Shown here piece after piece: positions 33,581 through 41,827 of a DNA stretch of 64,000 bases (positions are counted from its first letter, which is position 1; every line of letters starts with the position of its first letter). The translations under genes and the position numbers were made by a program. The DNA is from Exiguobacterium acetylicum (lineage in GTDB: Bacteria; Bacillota; Bacilli; Exiguobacteriales; Exiguobacteriaceae): NCBI RefSeq assembly GCF_022170825.1, contig NZ_CP081878.1, positions 274,001 to 338,000 on the forward strand, given 5' to 3'. Below the pieces are notes generated by a model. It made no database searches. It was not told where the DNA came from and saw nothing but the letters and a program-made list of their open reading frames with translations.

Positions 33581-33929
33581 ATTGTGAAGCAGACGTTAGT
33601 TTGTCTTTATTTTCGAGATGAATGACGTGCTGTTCGCCCCAGGCATTGATTGCGTCAAGGACCGGAATGAGTGTCCGTCCATAGTCCGTCAGCGAGTACT
33701 CGACACGTGGTGGGACTTCCTGATAAATCTCGCGGTGGACGATGTCATTCAGTTCGAGCTCACGTAGTTGAGCCGTCAGCATCTTTTGCGTGATGTTTGG
33801 TAATTGTCGTTTCAGTTCACTGAAGCGGAGTGTTCCGCGCGTGATCAATACAAGTAAAATCGACGGTTTCCATTTCCCGGTCAAGATTTCGAGTGCCGTC
33901 TCGACACGACAACTTGGTGTCTCTTCCAT
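33579..33929 (-). CDS. HxlR/DUF24 family regulator, CatR-like
   Basis: The 116-residue winged-helix protein has a Cys at position 7 (EETPSCRVETALEILTGKWK). This is the redox-sensing Cys position of YodB and CatR in Bacillus, which react with quinones and diamide. The typical RFSELKRQLPNITQKMLTAQ recognition helix follows. It is divergent from a catE-like dioxygenase gene, the known target of YodB/CatR. I infer that it represses catE until an electrophile modifies Cys7. Confidence 0.85.
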   Translation of the reverse strand: MEETPSCRVETALEILTGKWKPSILLVLITRGTLRFSELKRQLPNITQKMLTAQLRELELNDIVHREIYQEVPPRVEYSLTDYGRTLIPVLDAINAWGEQHVIHLENKDKLTSASQ

Positions 33930-34050
33930 CGGTCTTCCTCCTTCATGGTATCGTTGAGGATACTATACCACTTATTCGTGCCTACTTCCGCTTCCGTCGC
34001 TTCCGCGTAATAATAGAGGTACGAGCTATATAGTTGAAGGAGGAAACAAG

Positions 34051-34914
34051 ATGTCCATTCACCCACAGATTACACTCGGTCCTGTTCGCTTGCGTGTGAC
34101 GGATCTCGATCGTTCCGTTTCATTTTATACCGGATCACTCGGATTACGTGTGCTGACACAAACTGAACAATTGACTGTGCTCGGCGCACAAGGTACACCA
34201 CTTGTTGAGCTGGAAGTCCATCCGAACGCCCGCCGTTTTCCACCGAACTCGGTTACCGGGTTATACCACTTTGCGATTTTATTACCAAACCGAAAAGAAC
34301 TCGGCTTCGTCATCCGGAACCTGATCGCTCAAGGCATTGAAATTGGTCAAGGTGACCATCTTGTCAGTGAAGCGTTTTATTTATCGGACCCAGATGGGAA
34401 CGGCATTGAGATTTATGCCGATCGTCCGCGTGACACGTGGACGTATGAAGCGAATGGCGACGTCAAGATGACGACCGATCCTGTCGACTGGCAAAGCATG
34501 CTCGTTGAAGCAGGAGAAGAAGATTGGTATGGCATGCCAAGCGAGACCGTCATGGGACACATGCACTTTCACGTTAAGACACTCGAAGCAGCGCGGAAGT
34601 TTTATATCGAGACACTCGGCTTTGAGGTGGCGGCTGATGCTTCCCGCATGCGGGCGTTATTCGTTGCTGCTGGCGGTTACCATCACCATATCGGTCTGAA
34701 CGTCTGGTCTGGAGTCAACGCACCGACGAATCCGAAAGATGCAGTCGGACTCGTCTACTGGACGTTACGTTATCCTGATCAAGCGACGCTTCAGACGGCG
34801 ATCGAGACGTTAAAGGTTTCTGCTTACACTGTTACGGATCAAGCAGGAGATGTATATGTGACCGATGATGCCGGTATTACGGTTCGATTGACTGTAGCAC
34901 GACTAGAAAATTAA
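34051..34914 (+). CDS. catE: VOC family catechol 2,3-dioxygenase-like protein
   Basis: The 287-residue protein has two vicinal-oxygen-chelate modules. Metal ligands lie in TGLYHFAILLPNRKELG, GIEIYADRPRDTW, MHFHV and GGYHHHIGLNVW. The sequence closely follows Bacillus CatE, which opens the ring of catechol and protects against catechol and quinone stress. It is controlled from a 120-base region shared with the divergent HxlR gene. GAAGGAGG precedes the ATG. Confidence 0.9.
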   Translation: MSIHPQITLGPVRLRVTDLDRSVSFYTGSLGLRVLTQTEQLTVLGAQGTPLVELEVHPNARRFPPNSVTGLYHFAILLPNRKELGFVIRNLIAQGIEIGQGDHLVSEAFYLSDPDGNGIEIYADRPRDTWTYEANGDVKMTTDPVDWQSMLVEAGEEDWYGMPSETVMGHMHFHVKTLEAARKFYIETLGFEVAADASRMRALFVAAGGYHHHIGLNVWSGVNAPTNPKDAVGLVYWTLRYPDQATLQTAIETLKVSAYTVTDQAGDVYVTDDAGITVRLTVARLEN

Positions 34915-34926
34915 GGACGTTGCACC

Positions 34927-34968
34927 AACCCCTGTCTACACGAAATAATCGTGTCGATGGGGGTTTTA
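34927..34968 (+). terminator. terminator after catE
   Basis: AACCCC...ACACGA pairs with TCGTGT...GGGGTT around a five-base loop, then TTTATATTT. Confidence 0.8.
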
Positions 34969-35014
34969 TATTTGCATGGATAAAGGCTAGAGGAGGATAG
35001 GAAGAACGGAAGAG

Positions 35015-35902
35015 TCACTGATGAAGTGCTTTCTCTAAAAGGATTTCATAAAACGAACGCGATAATGTTGCTTGGTGTGGATAACCGAGTACTTCATAAA
35101 TCATTAAGGCTCGTTCGACATACATCGTTCCTGTCGTTACATCACCTTGCGCAATCAGTAGGAGACCGGTATAAAAGCTGTGTGAATTTCGATAGAACAT
35201 CGCTTCGACACCTTGGGTAAAGTCATCGAGCTGCAGGAGTAACACCTGTGCCATGTCCAGTTCATTCGTCATGATCAATTCATGGATTTCATTGATCAAT
35301 AACGTATAGATGATGGTCCGTCCACGTTTGAATTGTTTATAGCGATCTAAGGAAGGGAGAATGCTACGGAAGTACTCCACTTTTCTTTCATAGTCGATGA
35401 AGTCGAGCGTATTCGCCAAAAAACGTAGTTCACCAATTGTCCACGTTTCAATACGGTCCAAGTAATCAAGAATCGTTTGACGAGTATCTTCTGCAATGGC
35501 CTCTTTTGAAAAGACACCATATTGATTGAAATGAGTCAGTTGTTCGATACGAGCATCGAGTTCAGCAATTCGCAAACTGTTCTGATAAGACTCCGGTAAA
35601 TCGTAATACTGCGATCTAAGAAGAATCAACCCGTCGATGTCGTTCGCATTCCCCTTTAATCCGTATTCATCATAAAATTGCTCGATGAGTGATTCCTTGA
35701 ATCCATGATGGATGTAAAGAAACTCATCAATTTCCATTCCGAGTCGTTCGAGGAGTAACTGGATCAGGTGAAAGGATATCTCGTGTTTTCCTTGTTCAAA
35801 GCGAATCGCATAAGATTTAGACATGACAGAATCGTAGAGTTGCTTCTGTGTCATTCCTTTTTTGATTCGCAATTCTCTCAATAATTCTCCGTGAGATGGC
35901 AT
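35015..35902 (-). CDS. Rgg/GadR/MutR-like transcriptional regulator
   Basis: The 295-residue protein has an N-terminal XRE helix-turn-helix (LLRELRIKKGMTQKQLYD, then YAIRFEQGKHEIS) and a long helical, TPR-like C-terminal domain of the size found in Rgg proteins. Rgg-type regulators in streptococci bind short secreted hydrophobic peptides and control bacteriocin or surface genes. It is divergent from a CPBP-family protease gene, a common immunity or peptide-processing partner. I found no clear short-peptide gene in the 180-base gap. AGGAGG precedes the ATG. Confidence 0.78.
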   Translation of the reverse strand: MPSHGELLRELRIKKGMTQKQLYDSVMSKSYAIRFEQGKHEISFHLIQLLLERLGMEIDEFLYIHHGFKESLIEQFYDEYGLKGNANDIDGLILLRSQYYDLPESYQNSLRIAELDARIEQLTHFNQYGVFSKEAIAEDTRQTILDYLDRIETWTIGELRFLANTLDFIDYERKVEYFRSILPSLDRYKQFKRGRTIIYTLLINEIHELIMTNELDMAQVLLLQLDDFTQGVEAMFYRNSHSFYTGLLLIAQGDVTTGTMYVERALMIYEVLGYPHQATLSRSFYEILLEKALHQ

Positions 35903-36019
35903 GATAAGTCCTCCTGTTTAAAAGACATTACGCTAAAGGATAGGTCTAATAAATCAACAAGTATCTTATAGAGAGGTATTAAATAGGAGACTATTGGAAT
36001 CATACCCGTATTTACGTCT

Positions 36020-36025
36020 TATAAT
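36020..36025 (+). promoter_or_regulatory. -10 box of the CPBP protease gene
   Basis: A perfect TATAAT stands 58 bases before the CPBP gene start. No good -35 is seen at the right distance (GAATCA at best), which suggests activation by the divergent Rgg-like protein. Confidence 0.4.
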
Positions 36026-36082
36026 TCAAGTATCAAAAAAGCGCATGGTAAGTCCCGAGTCATGAATGAAGGAGGAACAGGA

Positions 36083-36688
36083 ATGAAGACGATGCGGACA
36101 ACGAATGGTGGGTTACTAGTCGGGTCACTACTACTGTTAGTTGGTTTTGTTGCATTGGTGCAGTTTGACTGGGCGTGGTGGGCATTATTCTTGTGCGGGC
36201 TTGTTGCATGGGCAGTTACTTTCAAAAAAGATAGTCTACAAGCGGTTACGTTTCCAAAGAAGTTATGGATGATTCCGGTCGGTGCGCTGCTCTACGTCGT
36301 CTTAAGCATACTCATCGGATTGATTGCTAGCTCGACTGGACTGGAGTGGGCAGCTAATCCAGCTTCTGGTCACTTGGGGCAGATTGCCTTCATGCTTCCA
36401 TTCATGTTGATGGGGGAAGAGTTGCTTGGGATTGGAATATTGGAAGGGGCAAGAAGTAAAGGGTTATCGATGTGGACGAGTACCCTGTTGAGTGCTGTTG
36501 TGTTCGGTCTCATTCATATTCCGTCATACTGGGACGGCTCACTCGTATCGACTCTCCTGCACGTATTATTACTTCAAGGTGTAGCACGGCTGATCTTCAA
36601 CTATGTTTATATCAAAACAGGTCGCAGTATTTTTGGGTCATGGATTTCTCACATGATCGTTGATTTTGTTGTATTATCCATTTTTTAA
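36083..36688 (+). CDS. CPBP family intramembrane glutamic protease
   Basis: The 201-residue protein has about six hydrophobic helices and the CPBP/Abi signatures: GEELLGIGILEG (catalytic Glu pair), FGLIHIPSY (FxxxH) and SWISHMIVDFV (HxxxB). Relatives process prenylated proteins in eukaryotes and provide bacteriocin immunity or peptide maturation in Firmicutes. The Arg of the usual EExxxR is not present at that place. AAGGAGGAAC precedes the ATG at 36083. The divergent Rgg-like gene probably regulates it. Confidence 0.82.
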   Translation: MKTMRTTNGGLLVGSLLLLVGFVALVQFDWAWWALFLCGLVAWAVTFKKDSLQAVTFPKKLWMIPVGALLYVVLSILIGLIASSTGLEWAANPASGHLGQIAFMLPFMLMGEELLGIGILEGARSKGLSMWTSTLLSAVVFGLIHIPSYWDGSLVSTLLHVLLLQGVARLIFNYVYIKTGRSIFGSWISHMIVDFVVLSIF

Positions 36689-36691
36689 AGA

Positions 36692-36734
36692 AAAACATCC
36701 AGCAGTGGACGTTGGGTCTGCTGCTGGATGTTTT
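36692..36734. terminator. bidirectional terminator between CPBP and NIPSNAP-NUDIX genes
   Basis: AAAACATCCAGCAG pairs perfectly with CTGCTGGATGTTTT (14 bp). Confidence 0.88.
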
Positions 36735-36747
36735 CATGTATAGAATA

Positions 36748-37533
36748 TTAGCGTGATGACGACGTTGTATTACCGTCATACCGGCTGATCAATTCATATG
36801 GTCTGACTTTATATAAGGCGTGTGGGAAGTAGTGTGGATCCATCGCATCAAGCGTCCGTAACTGGAAGTGCTCCCGTTTGATGTATTCACTCAGCGAGTC
36901 ACGCGTCAGCGGGAAGAAGCCGACATCCGTCGTTTCACCTTCTTGTGTCGCGAGTTCACCGCCCGTGGCTTTCCCGCGGAAACAGACGCAAAGGACGTGA
37001 CTTGAGACATTTTGATAAATGCCGGTAATCCCATCGATCGTGACATCGACACCGGTCTCTTCTTTGACTTCTCGTTTGATGGCGTCAAGAATCGACTCGT
37101 GATTTTCGACTTGTCCGCCCGGCATCTCGTACGTATCACCACGATGGAGGTTACGGACGAGTAGAACTTCACCCGCATCGTTCGTAATATATGCGGTCAC
37201 ACTAACGATAGCGCGAGGCGGGGCATACGTACCAGTCGACGTCATGAAGTCTTCATACGATTTGATATATAAATTTTTGCCAAGGCGTGCGCGCTTCTTC
37301 ATCGCTTCACGACGTAAGGCACTATTGCGGACATCACGATCGACTTGTTCGTAATGTTCCCGGTCACGATATTCCCAAATGGCGATGACTTCATCTTCTG
37401 CCTCGGTCACCCAGCGACCAACAAGACGGGCACCATGGCTAACTTGAAGCGGGTACAAATAGGTATGGAAAAACTCAGTAAATTCTTCTAGGCGTTCGGG
37501 ACGAATCGTATAGGTCTTCCGGCGATGTAACAT
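36748..37533 (-). CDS. NIPSNAP-NUDIX fusion protein
   Basis: The 261-residue protein joins an N-terminal NIPSNAP-like ferredoxin-fold domain (about residues 1-100: RRKTYTIRPERLEEFTEFFH, VGRWVTEAEDEVIAIWEYRD) to a C-terminal NUDIX hydrolase (about 110-255) with a complete box, GGQVENHESILDAIKREV then KEETGV. NIPSNAP domains often occur in small monooxygenase-like dimers; fused to NUDIX they may aid dimerisation or bind the substrate. The ATG at 37533 follows AGGAGG; the longer frame to 37659 runs through a hairpin. Substrate unknown. Confidence 0.82.
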   Translation of the reverse strand: MLHRRKTYTIRPERLEEFTEFFHTYLYPLQVSHGARLVGRWVTEAEDEVIAIWEYRDREHYEQVDRDVRNSALRREAMKKRARLGKNLYIKSYEDFMTSTGTYAPPRAIVSVTAYITNDAGEVLLVRNLHRGDTYEMPGGQVENHESILDAIKREVKEETGVDVTIDGITGIYQNVSSHVLCVCFRGKATGGELATQEGETTDVGFFPLTRDSLSEYIKREHFQLRTLDAMDPHYFPHALYKVRPYELISRYDGNTTSSSR

Positions 37534-37597
37534 GGAAATTCCTCCTATCAGATGAGCGTTCAAATGTACGTTGTACCCCTTCTCGAACGAACGGATG

Positions 37598-37633
37598 AAA
37601 CCCTTTTTCTCAATGTATGAAAAAGGGTTTTTT
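37598..37633 (+). terminator. orphan rightward terminator in a divergent promoter region
   Basis: AAACCCTTTTTC pairs perfectly with GAAAAAGGGTTT and ends in T6 on the plus strand. No plus-strand gene precedes it, since the genes on both sides point away. It could end a small or antisense RNA starting within the NIPSNAP-NUDIX region. Confidence 0.6.
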
Positions 37634-37806
37634 GTTGAACGATAGTGTAGAAATTTCATACGGTGTAAGTGACTTTAAAGAATCGATGACGATCTCTTTT
37701 GTTCGGAAAAGTGTAACTAAAGAAGAAGTTAAGAAATGGACAGGGCTCAACTTTAGAAAAATCGGGGATACTACATATAGAGAGAAACAGAAAGAAGGGA
37801 TACGTG

Positions 37807-38388
37807 ATGGATATCATGGCACTCGTCCGCCTGGCTGGCGGAATCATGTTCACCCCATTGTCGGACGATGTCTTGATGATGAGTTTTGCAGCATTACGTT
37901 TACGAGAGGGGATGTACCCGATCGTCATCTGGTTGACCGCTTGGCCGGTCTTCTTCATTGCTTTTACATGGTTTTATTTACTTGCACGGTTCTTCCGTGA
38001 GATTCCGCTTGTTAAACGCTGGATGAAGTCACGTTTCTTGGAACGAGCAGAAACAATTATTGAACGGCGTGGATTATGGGCAATTGGATTATCGTTCTTC
38101 TTACCTGGCGTTCGTCATCCGATTCATTACGTCGCAGGACTCCTCGGATATCCGTTACCACGTTATCTCTTGATGACGTTTCTAGCAGCAGGTGTTTATA
38201 CAGGACTTTGGACGTTTTTGATCGTCCGGATCGGAGAAGCTGTCACGTGGTCGGAACTGTGGAACTGGTTACAAGTGAATCCCGGAATTGTCGGCTCTGT
38301 CTTAATCATCGTGATTGGGATTGCAGTAATCGGTATCGTGCATCATCGTCGTCAAAAGGATACGGTGGAAGAGAGTTCTTCGATTTAA
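37807..38388 (+). CDS. DedA/VTT family membrane protein
   Basis: The 193-residue protein has five or six hydrophobic segments and the DedA features: the re-entrant loop PLSDDVLMMSFAALRL (the acidic pair), and FLPGVRHPIHYVAGLLGYP with the conserved Gly and Arg. DedA proteins are proton-dependent lipid flippases or transporters needed for envelope homeostasis. AGAAGGGA precedes the ATG at 37807; the GTG directly before it is less well spaced. The gene is alone on its transcript. Confidence 0.87.
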   Translation: MDIMALVRLAGGIMFTPLSDDVLMMSFAALRLREGMYPIVIWLTAWPVFFIAFTWFYLLARFFREIPLVKRWMKSRFLERAETIIERRGLWAIGLSFFLPGVRHPIHYVAGLLGYPLPRYLLMTFLAAGVYTGLWTFLIVRIGEAVTWSELWNWLQVNPGIVGSVLIIVIGIAVIGIVHHRRQKDTVEESSSI

Positions 38389-38406
38389 ACTATAGGGAAT
38401 ACGTGA

Positions 38407-38434
38407 GCGAATCCAACGTCGGATTCGCTTTTTT
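38407..38434 (+). terminator. terminator after the DedA gene
   Basis: GCGAATCC and GGATTCGC, 8-bp perfect stem, followed by TTTTTT. Confidence 0.88.
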
Positions 38435-38601
38435 AGATGAAGTTTGGTTTTATGAATAAGGATAGTTTTTTGAAATAAGAAGTAACCTGCAAAATAAGTG
38501 AAATCATTGTCAAAAAAAGACGTTTTTCACTTCTTAAAACTTACGCGATTTACACACTGTATTGGCAATTTATCGTCACAAGAAAGTGGCTGAAATTGGA
38601 T

Positions 38602-38617
38602 TGTAAACGCTTATACT
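38602..38617 (+). promoter_or_regulatory. cre-like sequence overlapping the -10 of the PepSY gene
   Basis: TGTAAACGCTTATA matches the catabolite-response consensus TGWAANCGNTNWCA except near its end, and it overlaps a TATACT -10 box at 38612. This suggests CcpA control, but the match is not perfect. Confidence 0.35.
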
Positions 38618-38665
38618 AGGAGGTGTTCACAGAGTGGACATATTTATTGCTAAAGGAGGATACAT

Positions 38666-40033
38666 ATGAATCTCATGCAGACGGAAGAGAAGGTCAAAAA
38701 AGCACCGACTTCTTCTGCTTACCGGACGATTTGGCGGTGGCATTTTTATGCTGGAATCATTTTTGCACCGTTCCTAGTCATGCTTGCTGTGACAGGATCC
38801 ATTTATCTTTTTAAGCCACAAATCGAAAACGTCCTGTATCAATCGTATTATGAAGTTACACCACAAGCAGATCGCATCACTGCGACGGAACAGATTGATC
38901 GCGTCAAAGTGAAGTATCCCGATGCACTTGTCACGTCGTACCGACCGGGTGAATCCGACGATCGATCCAGTGAAGTGAAGGTCTCGTCACCAGACATGTC
39001 GGCGACGGTCTTCGTCAATCCGTATTCAGGTAAGATCATCGGAACATTATCAGACGATGACCGAATCATGAATAAAATCGAAGAGATCCACGGGGAACTG
39101 ATGGCGGGAACGACTGGCGACCGGATCGTTGAACTCGTTGCCTGCTGGGCGATCGTCTTGATCGTAACGGGATTGTTCTTATGGTTCCCACGTAAGCAAA
39201 AGGGACTGTCAGGTGTCTTGTTCCCACGTCTTCGTCAAGGCAAGAAGTTATTCCATCGTGATCTCCACGCTGTTCCAGCATTCTGGATCACAGCAGGGAT
39301 GCTGTTCCTGATCTTGACTGGCTTACCGTGGTCCGGTTTCTGGGGAACGAACTTCCAGTCCCTTGTCACGAACCAAGGGCTTGGTTATCCACCGTCCATC
39401 TGGGGTGGGGAGGCACCGACGTCAACACTTCAAACGAAGGATATCGCGGAAGTCCCGTGGGCTGCCGAAACACTTGATGTCCCGCAATCGAAAGTTGAAG
39501 GTGCTGTTCCAGCCTCGATCGATGACATCGTTGCGATTGGAAAACAACAAGGGATGGACCCAAGCTTTAAGATTAGCATCCCAAGTGATCCAAGCGGGGT
39601 CTATACACTGTCTGCGTATCCGGCGAAAGCACAGGATGAAGCGACGATCCATCTTGATCAATATTCCGGTGCCGTGCTCGCCGATTACCGCTATGACAAC
39701 TATGGTGTCGTCGGGAAGATCGTCGCGACTGGAATTACGCTTCATAAAGGAACGGAATTCGGCTGGTTCAACCAATTGATCAGTCTGTTGATTTGTCTTG
39801 GAATTATTCTCGTGGCAGTCAGTGGTTTCTATCTCTGGCTGAAGCGAAAACCAAGTAAGGGAATGGGGGCACCGAAAGGTCCAAAAACATTCATGCTGAA
39901 AGGATTCCTCGCCATACTCGTCGTGCTTGGTATCGTATTCCCGCTCGTCGGACTGTCGTTGCTCGTCGTTTGGCTACTTGATTTCCTCGTTATTCGTCGT
40001 ATTCCAAGTGTAAGGAGGTTCTTCAATGCGTAA
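38666..40033 (+). CDS. PepSY-domain membrane protein (PiuB-like)
   Basis: The 455-residue protein has four or five membrane helices and PepSY domains in the outer loops (ITATEQIDRVKVKYPDALVTS and the strand ATIHLDQYSGAVLADYRYDN). WRWHFYAGIIFAPFLVMLAVTG, LHAVPAFWITAGMLFLILTG and ITLHKGTEFGWFNQLISL carry the conserved His. Such proteins may reduce or import metals (iron/haem-related). The next gene, overlapping by 8 bases, encodes a FixH/YtkA-like lipoprotein. AAGGAGG precedes the ATG. Confidence 0.88.
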   Translation: MNLMQTEEKVKKAPTSSAYRTIWRWHFYAGIIFAPFLVMLAVTGSIYLFKPQIENVLYQSYYEVTPQADRITATEQIDRVKVKYPDALVTSYRPGESDDRSSEVKVSSPDMSATVFVNPYSGKIIGTLSDDDRIMNKIEEIHGELMAGTTGDRIVELVACWAIVLIVTGLFLWFPRKQKGLSGVLFPRLRQGKKLFHRDLHAVPAFWITAGMLFLILTGLPWSGFWGTNFQSLVTNQGLGYPPSIWGGEAPTSTLQTKDIAEVPWAAETLDVPQSKVEGAVPASIDDIVAIGKQQGMDPSFKISIPSDPSGVYTLSAYPAKAQDEATIHLDQYSGAVLADYRYDNYGVVGKIVATGITLHKGTEFGWFNQLISLLICLGIILVAVSGFYLWLKRKPSKGMGAPKGPKTFMLKGFLAILVVLGIVFPLVGLSLLVVWLLDFLVIRRIPSVRRFFNA

Positions 40034-40517
40034 ATCTAAATCGATGCAAACACTCGTGCTCGTCGGACTGCTCGTCACGACGACGAGCCTTGCCGGTTGT
40101 GCGGTCGATTCCGATGCTGCAGAACAGTATGTCGTATCTAAGCCATTATCAATCAAAATGAATGTCCCGACAGACGTACAACCGGACGCCAAGAAAAAGC
40201 AGACGTTTGAAGCAACGGTCTGGCGTGAAGCGAAACCGGCTCAAAAAGTCGATTACGTTCACTTTGAGATTTGGAAAGCAGATGGAACAGTCCGTTATAG
40301 CATGGAACCGGCAGAAGAGATGCAGCCAGGTGTTTATACGATTGCAAAAGTACTGCCGAAGTCCGGGCTGTATTATGTCAAAGCCCATGCAAGCAGTGAA
40401 GGCGCGATGATCATGCCAACACGGCAGTTCATCGTCGGTGAGTTATCGAAAGAAGATTTAAAAATCTTACAAGGTGGAGCAAAACCAGCTGGTGGGAGTA
40501 GCGGTCACCATCACTGA
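40026..40517 (+). CDS. FixH/YtkA-like lipoprotein with His tail
   Basis: The 163-residue protein has a lipobox (SLAGC, Cys25) and a YtkA/FixH-like beta-sandwich (FEATVWREAKPAQKVDYVHFEIW, EMQPGVYTIAKVLPKSGLYYVKAHASSEG). It ends in GGSSGHHH, a likely metal-binding tail. Homologous domains act in copper or cytochrome-oxidase metal handling. Translation is coupled to the PepSY gene, so they probably work together on one metal. AAGGAGG lies inside the preceding gene. Confidence 0.82.
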   Translation: MRKSKSMQTLVLVGLLVTTTSLAGCAVDSDAAEQYVVSKPLSIKMNVPTDVQPDAKKKQTFEATVWREAKPAQKVDYVHFEIWKADGTVRYSMEPAEEMQPGVYTIAKVLPKSGLYYVKAHASSEGAMIMPTRQFIVGELSKEDLKILQGGAKPAGGSSGHHH

Positions 40518-40527
40518 TAGAGGCATC

Positions 40528-40563
40528 AAAAAGAGAGGGCGGAATTTTCCGTCCTCTCTTTTT
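40528..40563. terminator. bidirectional terminator between FixH-like and TSP3 genes
   Basis: AAAAAGAGAGGGCGGAA pairs with TTCCGTCCTCTCTTTTT with one G-T wobble and a short loop. Confidence 0.9.
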
Positions 40564-40574
40564 AGCATACATTA

Positions 40575-41582
40575 TCAATCATCATCACCGTGATCGCCAT
40601 GATCATCTCCATGATCGTTGGAATCGTCATCTCCTTCATCATCGCCGGAATCATCCGATGAACCGTCGTCATCCGGGTGTTCATCTTCCGATTCAAGCTC
40701 CTGTCCATTGTAGAACTTGACTTGGACTTGTAGTGTTTTAATGTTTGGTAATTGAAGTGCCTGAGCGACTAATGCTAATACTTCTTCTTCTGTCATCGAT
40801 GGTGTGATGAGCAGACGGTCTTTTAATGTCGTAACGTTAGTGATACCAATCTCATCCTTAAAGCGTAGTTCTTTTCGCTGATGTTCAGTACTATAGCGCC
40901 ACTCGAACTTTTTCTTATTCGTATCTGTTACTTTGATTGTGATCCGTTTGAGTTCTTGATTATTTTGAACACCATCTTGATCCGTGTCTTCCTGATCATC
41001 TCGTGTTCCATCATGATCGCTATCTGCTTTTGTCGGATCGGAACCGAGTTCAAATTCATCTTCATTCAAAAGTGTATCTTGATCGCGGTCCTCTTCACTA
41101 TCTTTGATGCCATCACGATCGGAATCCTTTTTCAATGGTTGCGTACCCACGATGAACTCTTCTCGTGTCGTCAATCGATCCTGATCTTGGTCTTCTTTAT
41201 CGTCAGCAATACCATCTTGATCGGAATCCTTTTTCAACGGGTTCAGATGCGCTGTGTATTCTTGTTGATTCGTAAGTAAGTCGCGGTCCGAATCCTCTTT
41301 CCCATCCTTAATTCCGTCGCGGTCGGAATCCGATTTTGTTGGATTGAGACGAAGTTGATACTCTTGAGCATTCGTCAAACCATCACGATCGTGATCTTTT
41401 GTAGTGACTTGTTTTCCATATCCTAAATGATATTGTTTTTGCCACGCATCCGGGATACCGTTTTTGTCTTTATCTGCTTGCACGACAGGTTTCTTCTTCG
41501 CTTTACTTTTTGCTTCAACAGGTCCGACTGCTTGCGAGACGACGAGCGAAGCAAGTACTGCACCAATGACAATCCGTTTCAT
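40575..41582 (-). CDS. secreted calcium-binding thrombospondin type 3 repeat protein
   Basis: The 335-residue precursor has a signal peptide (MKRIVIGAVLASLVVSQAVG) and then six or more TSP3-type calcium repeats with cores such as DSDRDGIKDGKEDSDRD, DSDQDGIADDKEDQDQD and DSDHDGTRDDQEDTDQD. A globular part of about 90 residues follows, then an extremely acidic, His-containing tail (DDEGDDDSNDHGDDHGDHGDDD region). No sortase signal is present. It probably binds many calcium ions outside the cell. Function beyond that is unknown. It is divergent from the duplicated helical wall protein. Confidence 0.87.
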   Translation of the reverse strand: MKRIVIGAVLASLVVSQAVGPVEAKSKAKKKPVVQADKDKNGIPDAWQKQYHLGYGKQVTTKDHDRDGLTNAQEYQLRLNPTKSDSDRDGIKDGKEDSDRDLLTNQQEYTAHLNPLKKDSDQDGIADDKEDQDQDRLTTREEFIVGTQPLKKDSDRDGIKDSEEDRDQDTLLNEDEFELGSDPTKADSDHDGTRDDQEDTDQDGVQNNQELKRITIKVTDTNKKKFEWRYSTEHQRKELRFKDEIGITNVTTLKDRLLITPSMTEEEVLALVAQALQLPNIKTLQVQVKFYNGQELESEDEHPDDDGSSDDSGDDEGDDDSNDHGDDHGDHGDDD

Positions 41583-41630
41583 GAGTTCACTCCTGTTCTA
41601 TAAAAGATAAAAGATGAGGTTATAAGAAGA

Positions 41631-41674
41631 TTCTAATGAAATGATTAGAAAATAAGTCGGCTGTTTCGCGAAAC
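41631..41674. promoter_or_regulatory. two palindromes in the TSP3/helical-protein divergent region
   Basis: TTCTAAT-GAAATG-ATTAGAA (41631-41650) and GTTTCGCGAAAC (41663-41674) are both perfect inverted repeats. They lie between two divergent starts in AT-rich DNA, the usual place for operators. The regulators are unknown. Confidence 0.4.
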
Positions 41675-41827
41675 GAGTAAATAAAAACTAAAAAATAATT
41701 AAAGTGCTTCATAAGTTTATTTCTCCAGAAAAAATATTTTAAATAAAAAATGTAAAAAGATAAAACCATTCGTGAACTCCTTACGTTATCTATGTGAAGT
41801 CCAAAAAATCAAAGGGGTGTTCATAAG

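Noticed and set aside
35903-36082. Short hydrophobic signalling peptide gene for the Rgg-like regulator
   Set aside because: Only a seven-codon frame (ATG at 36043) was found, not hydrophobic and without a ribosome site.
37577-37620. 22-codon frame running into the orphan terminator
   Set aside because: There is no ribosome site before its ATG; the upstream CCTCCT belongs to the opposite-strand gene.
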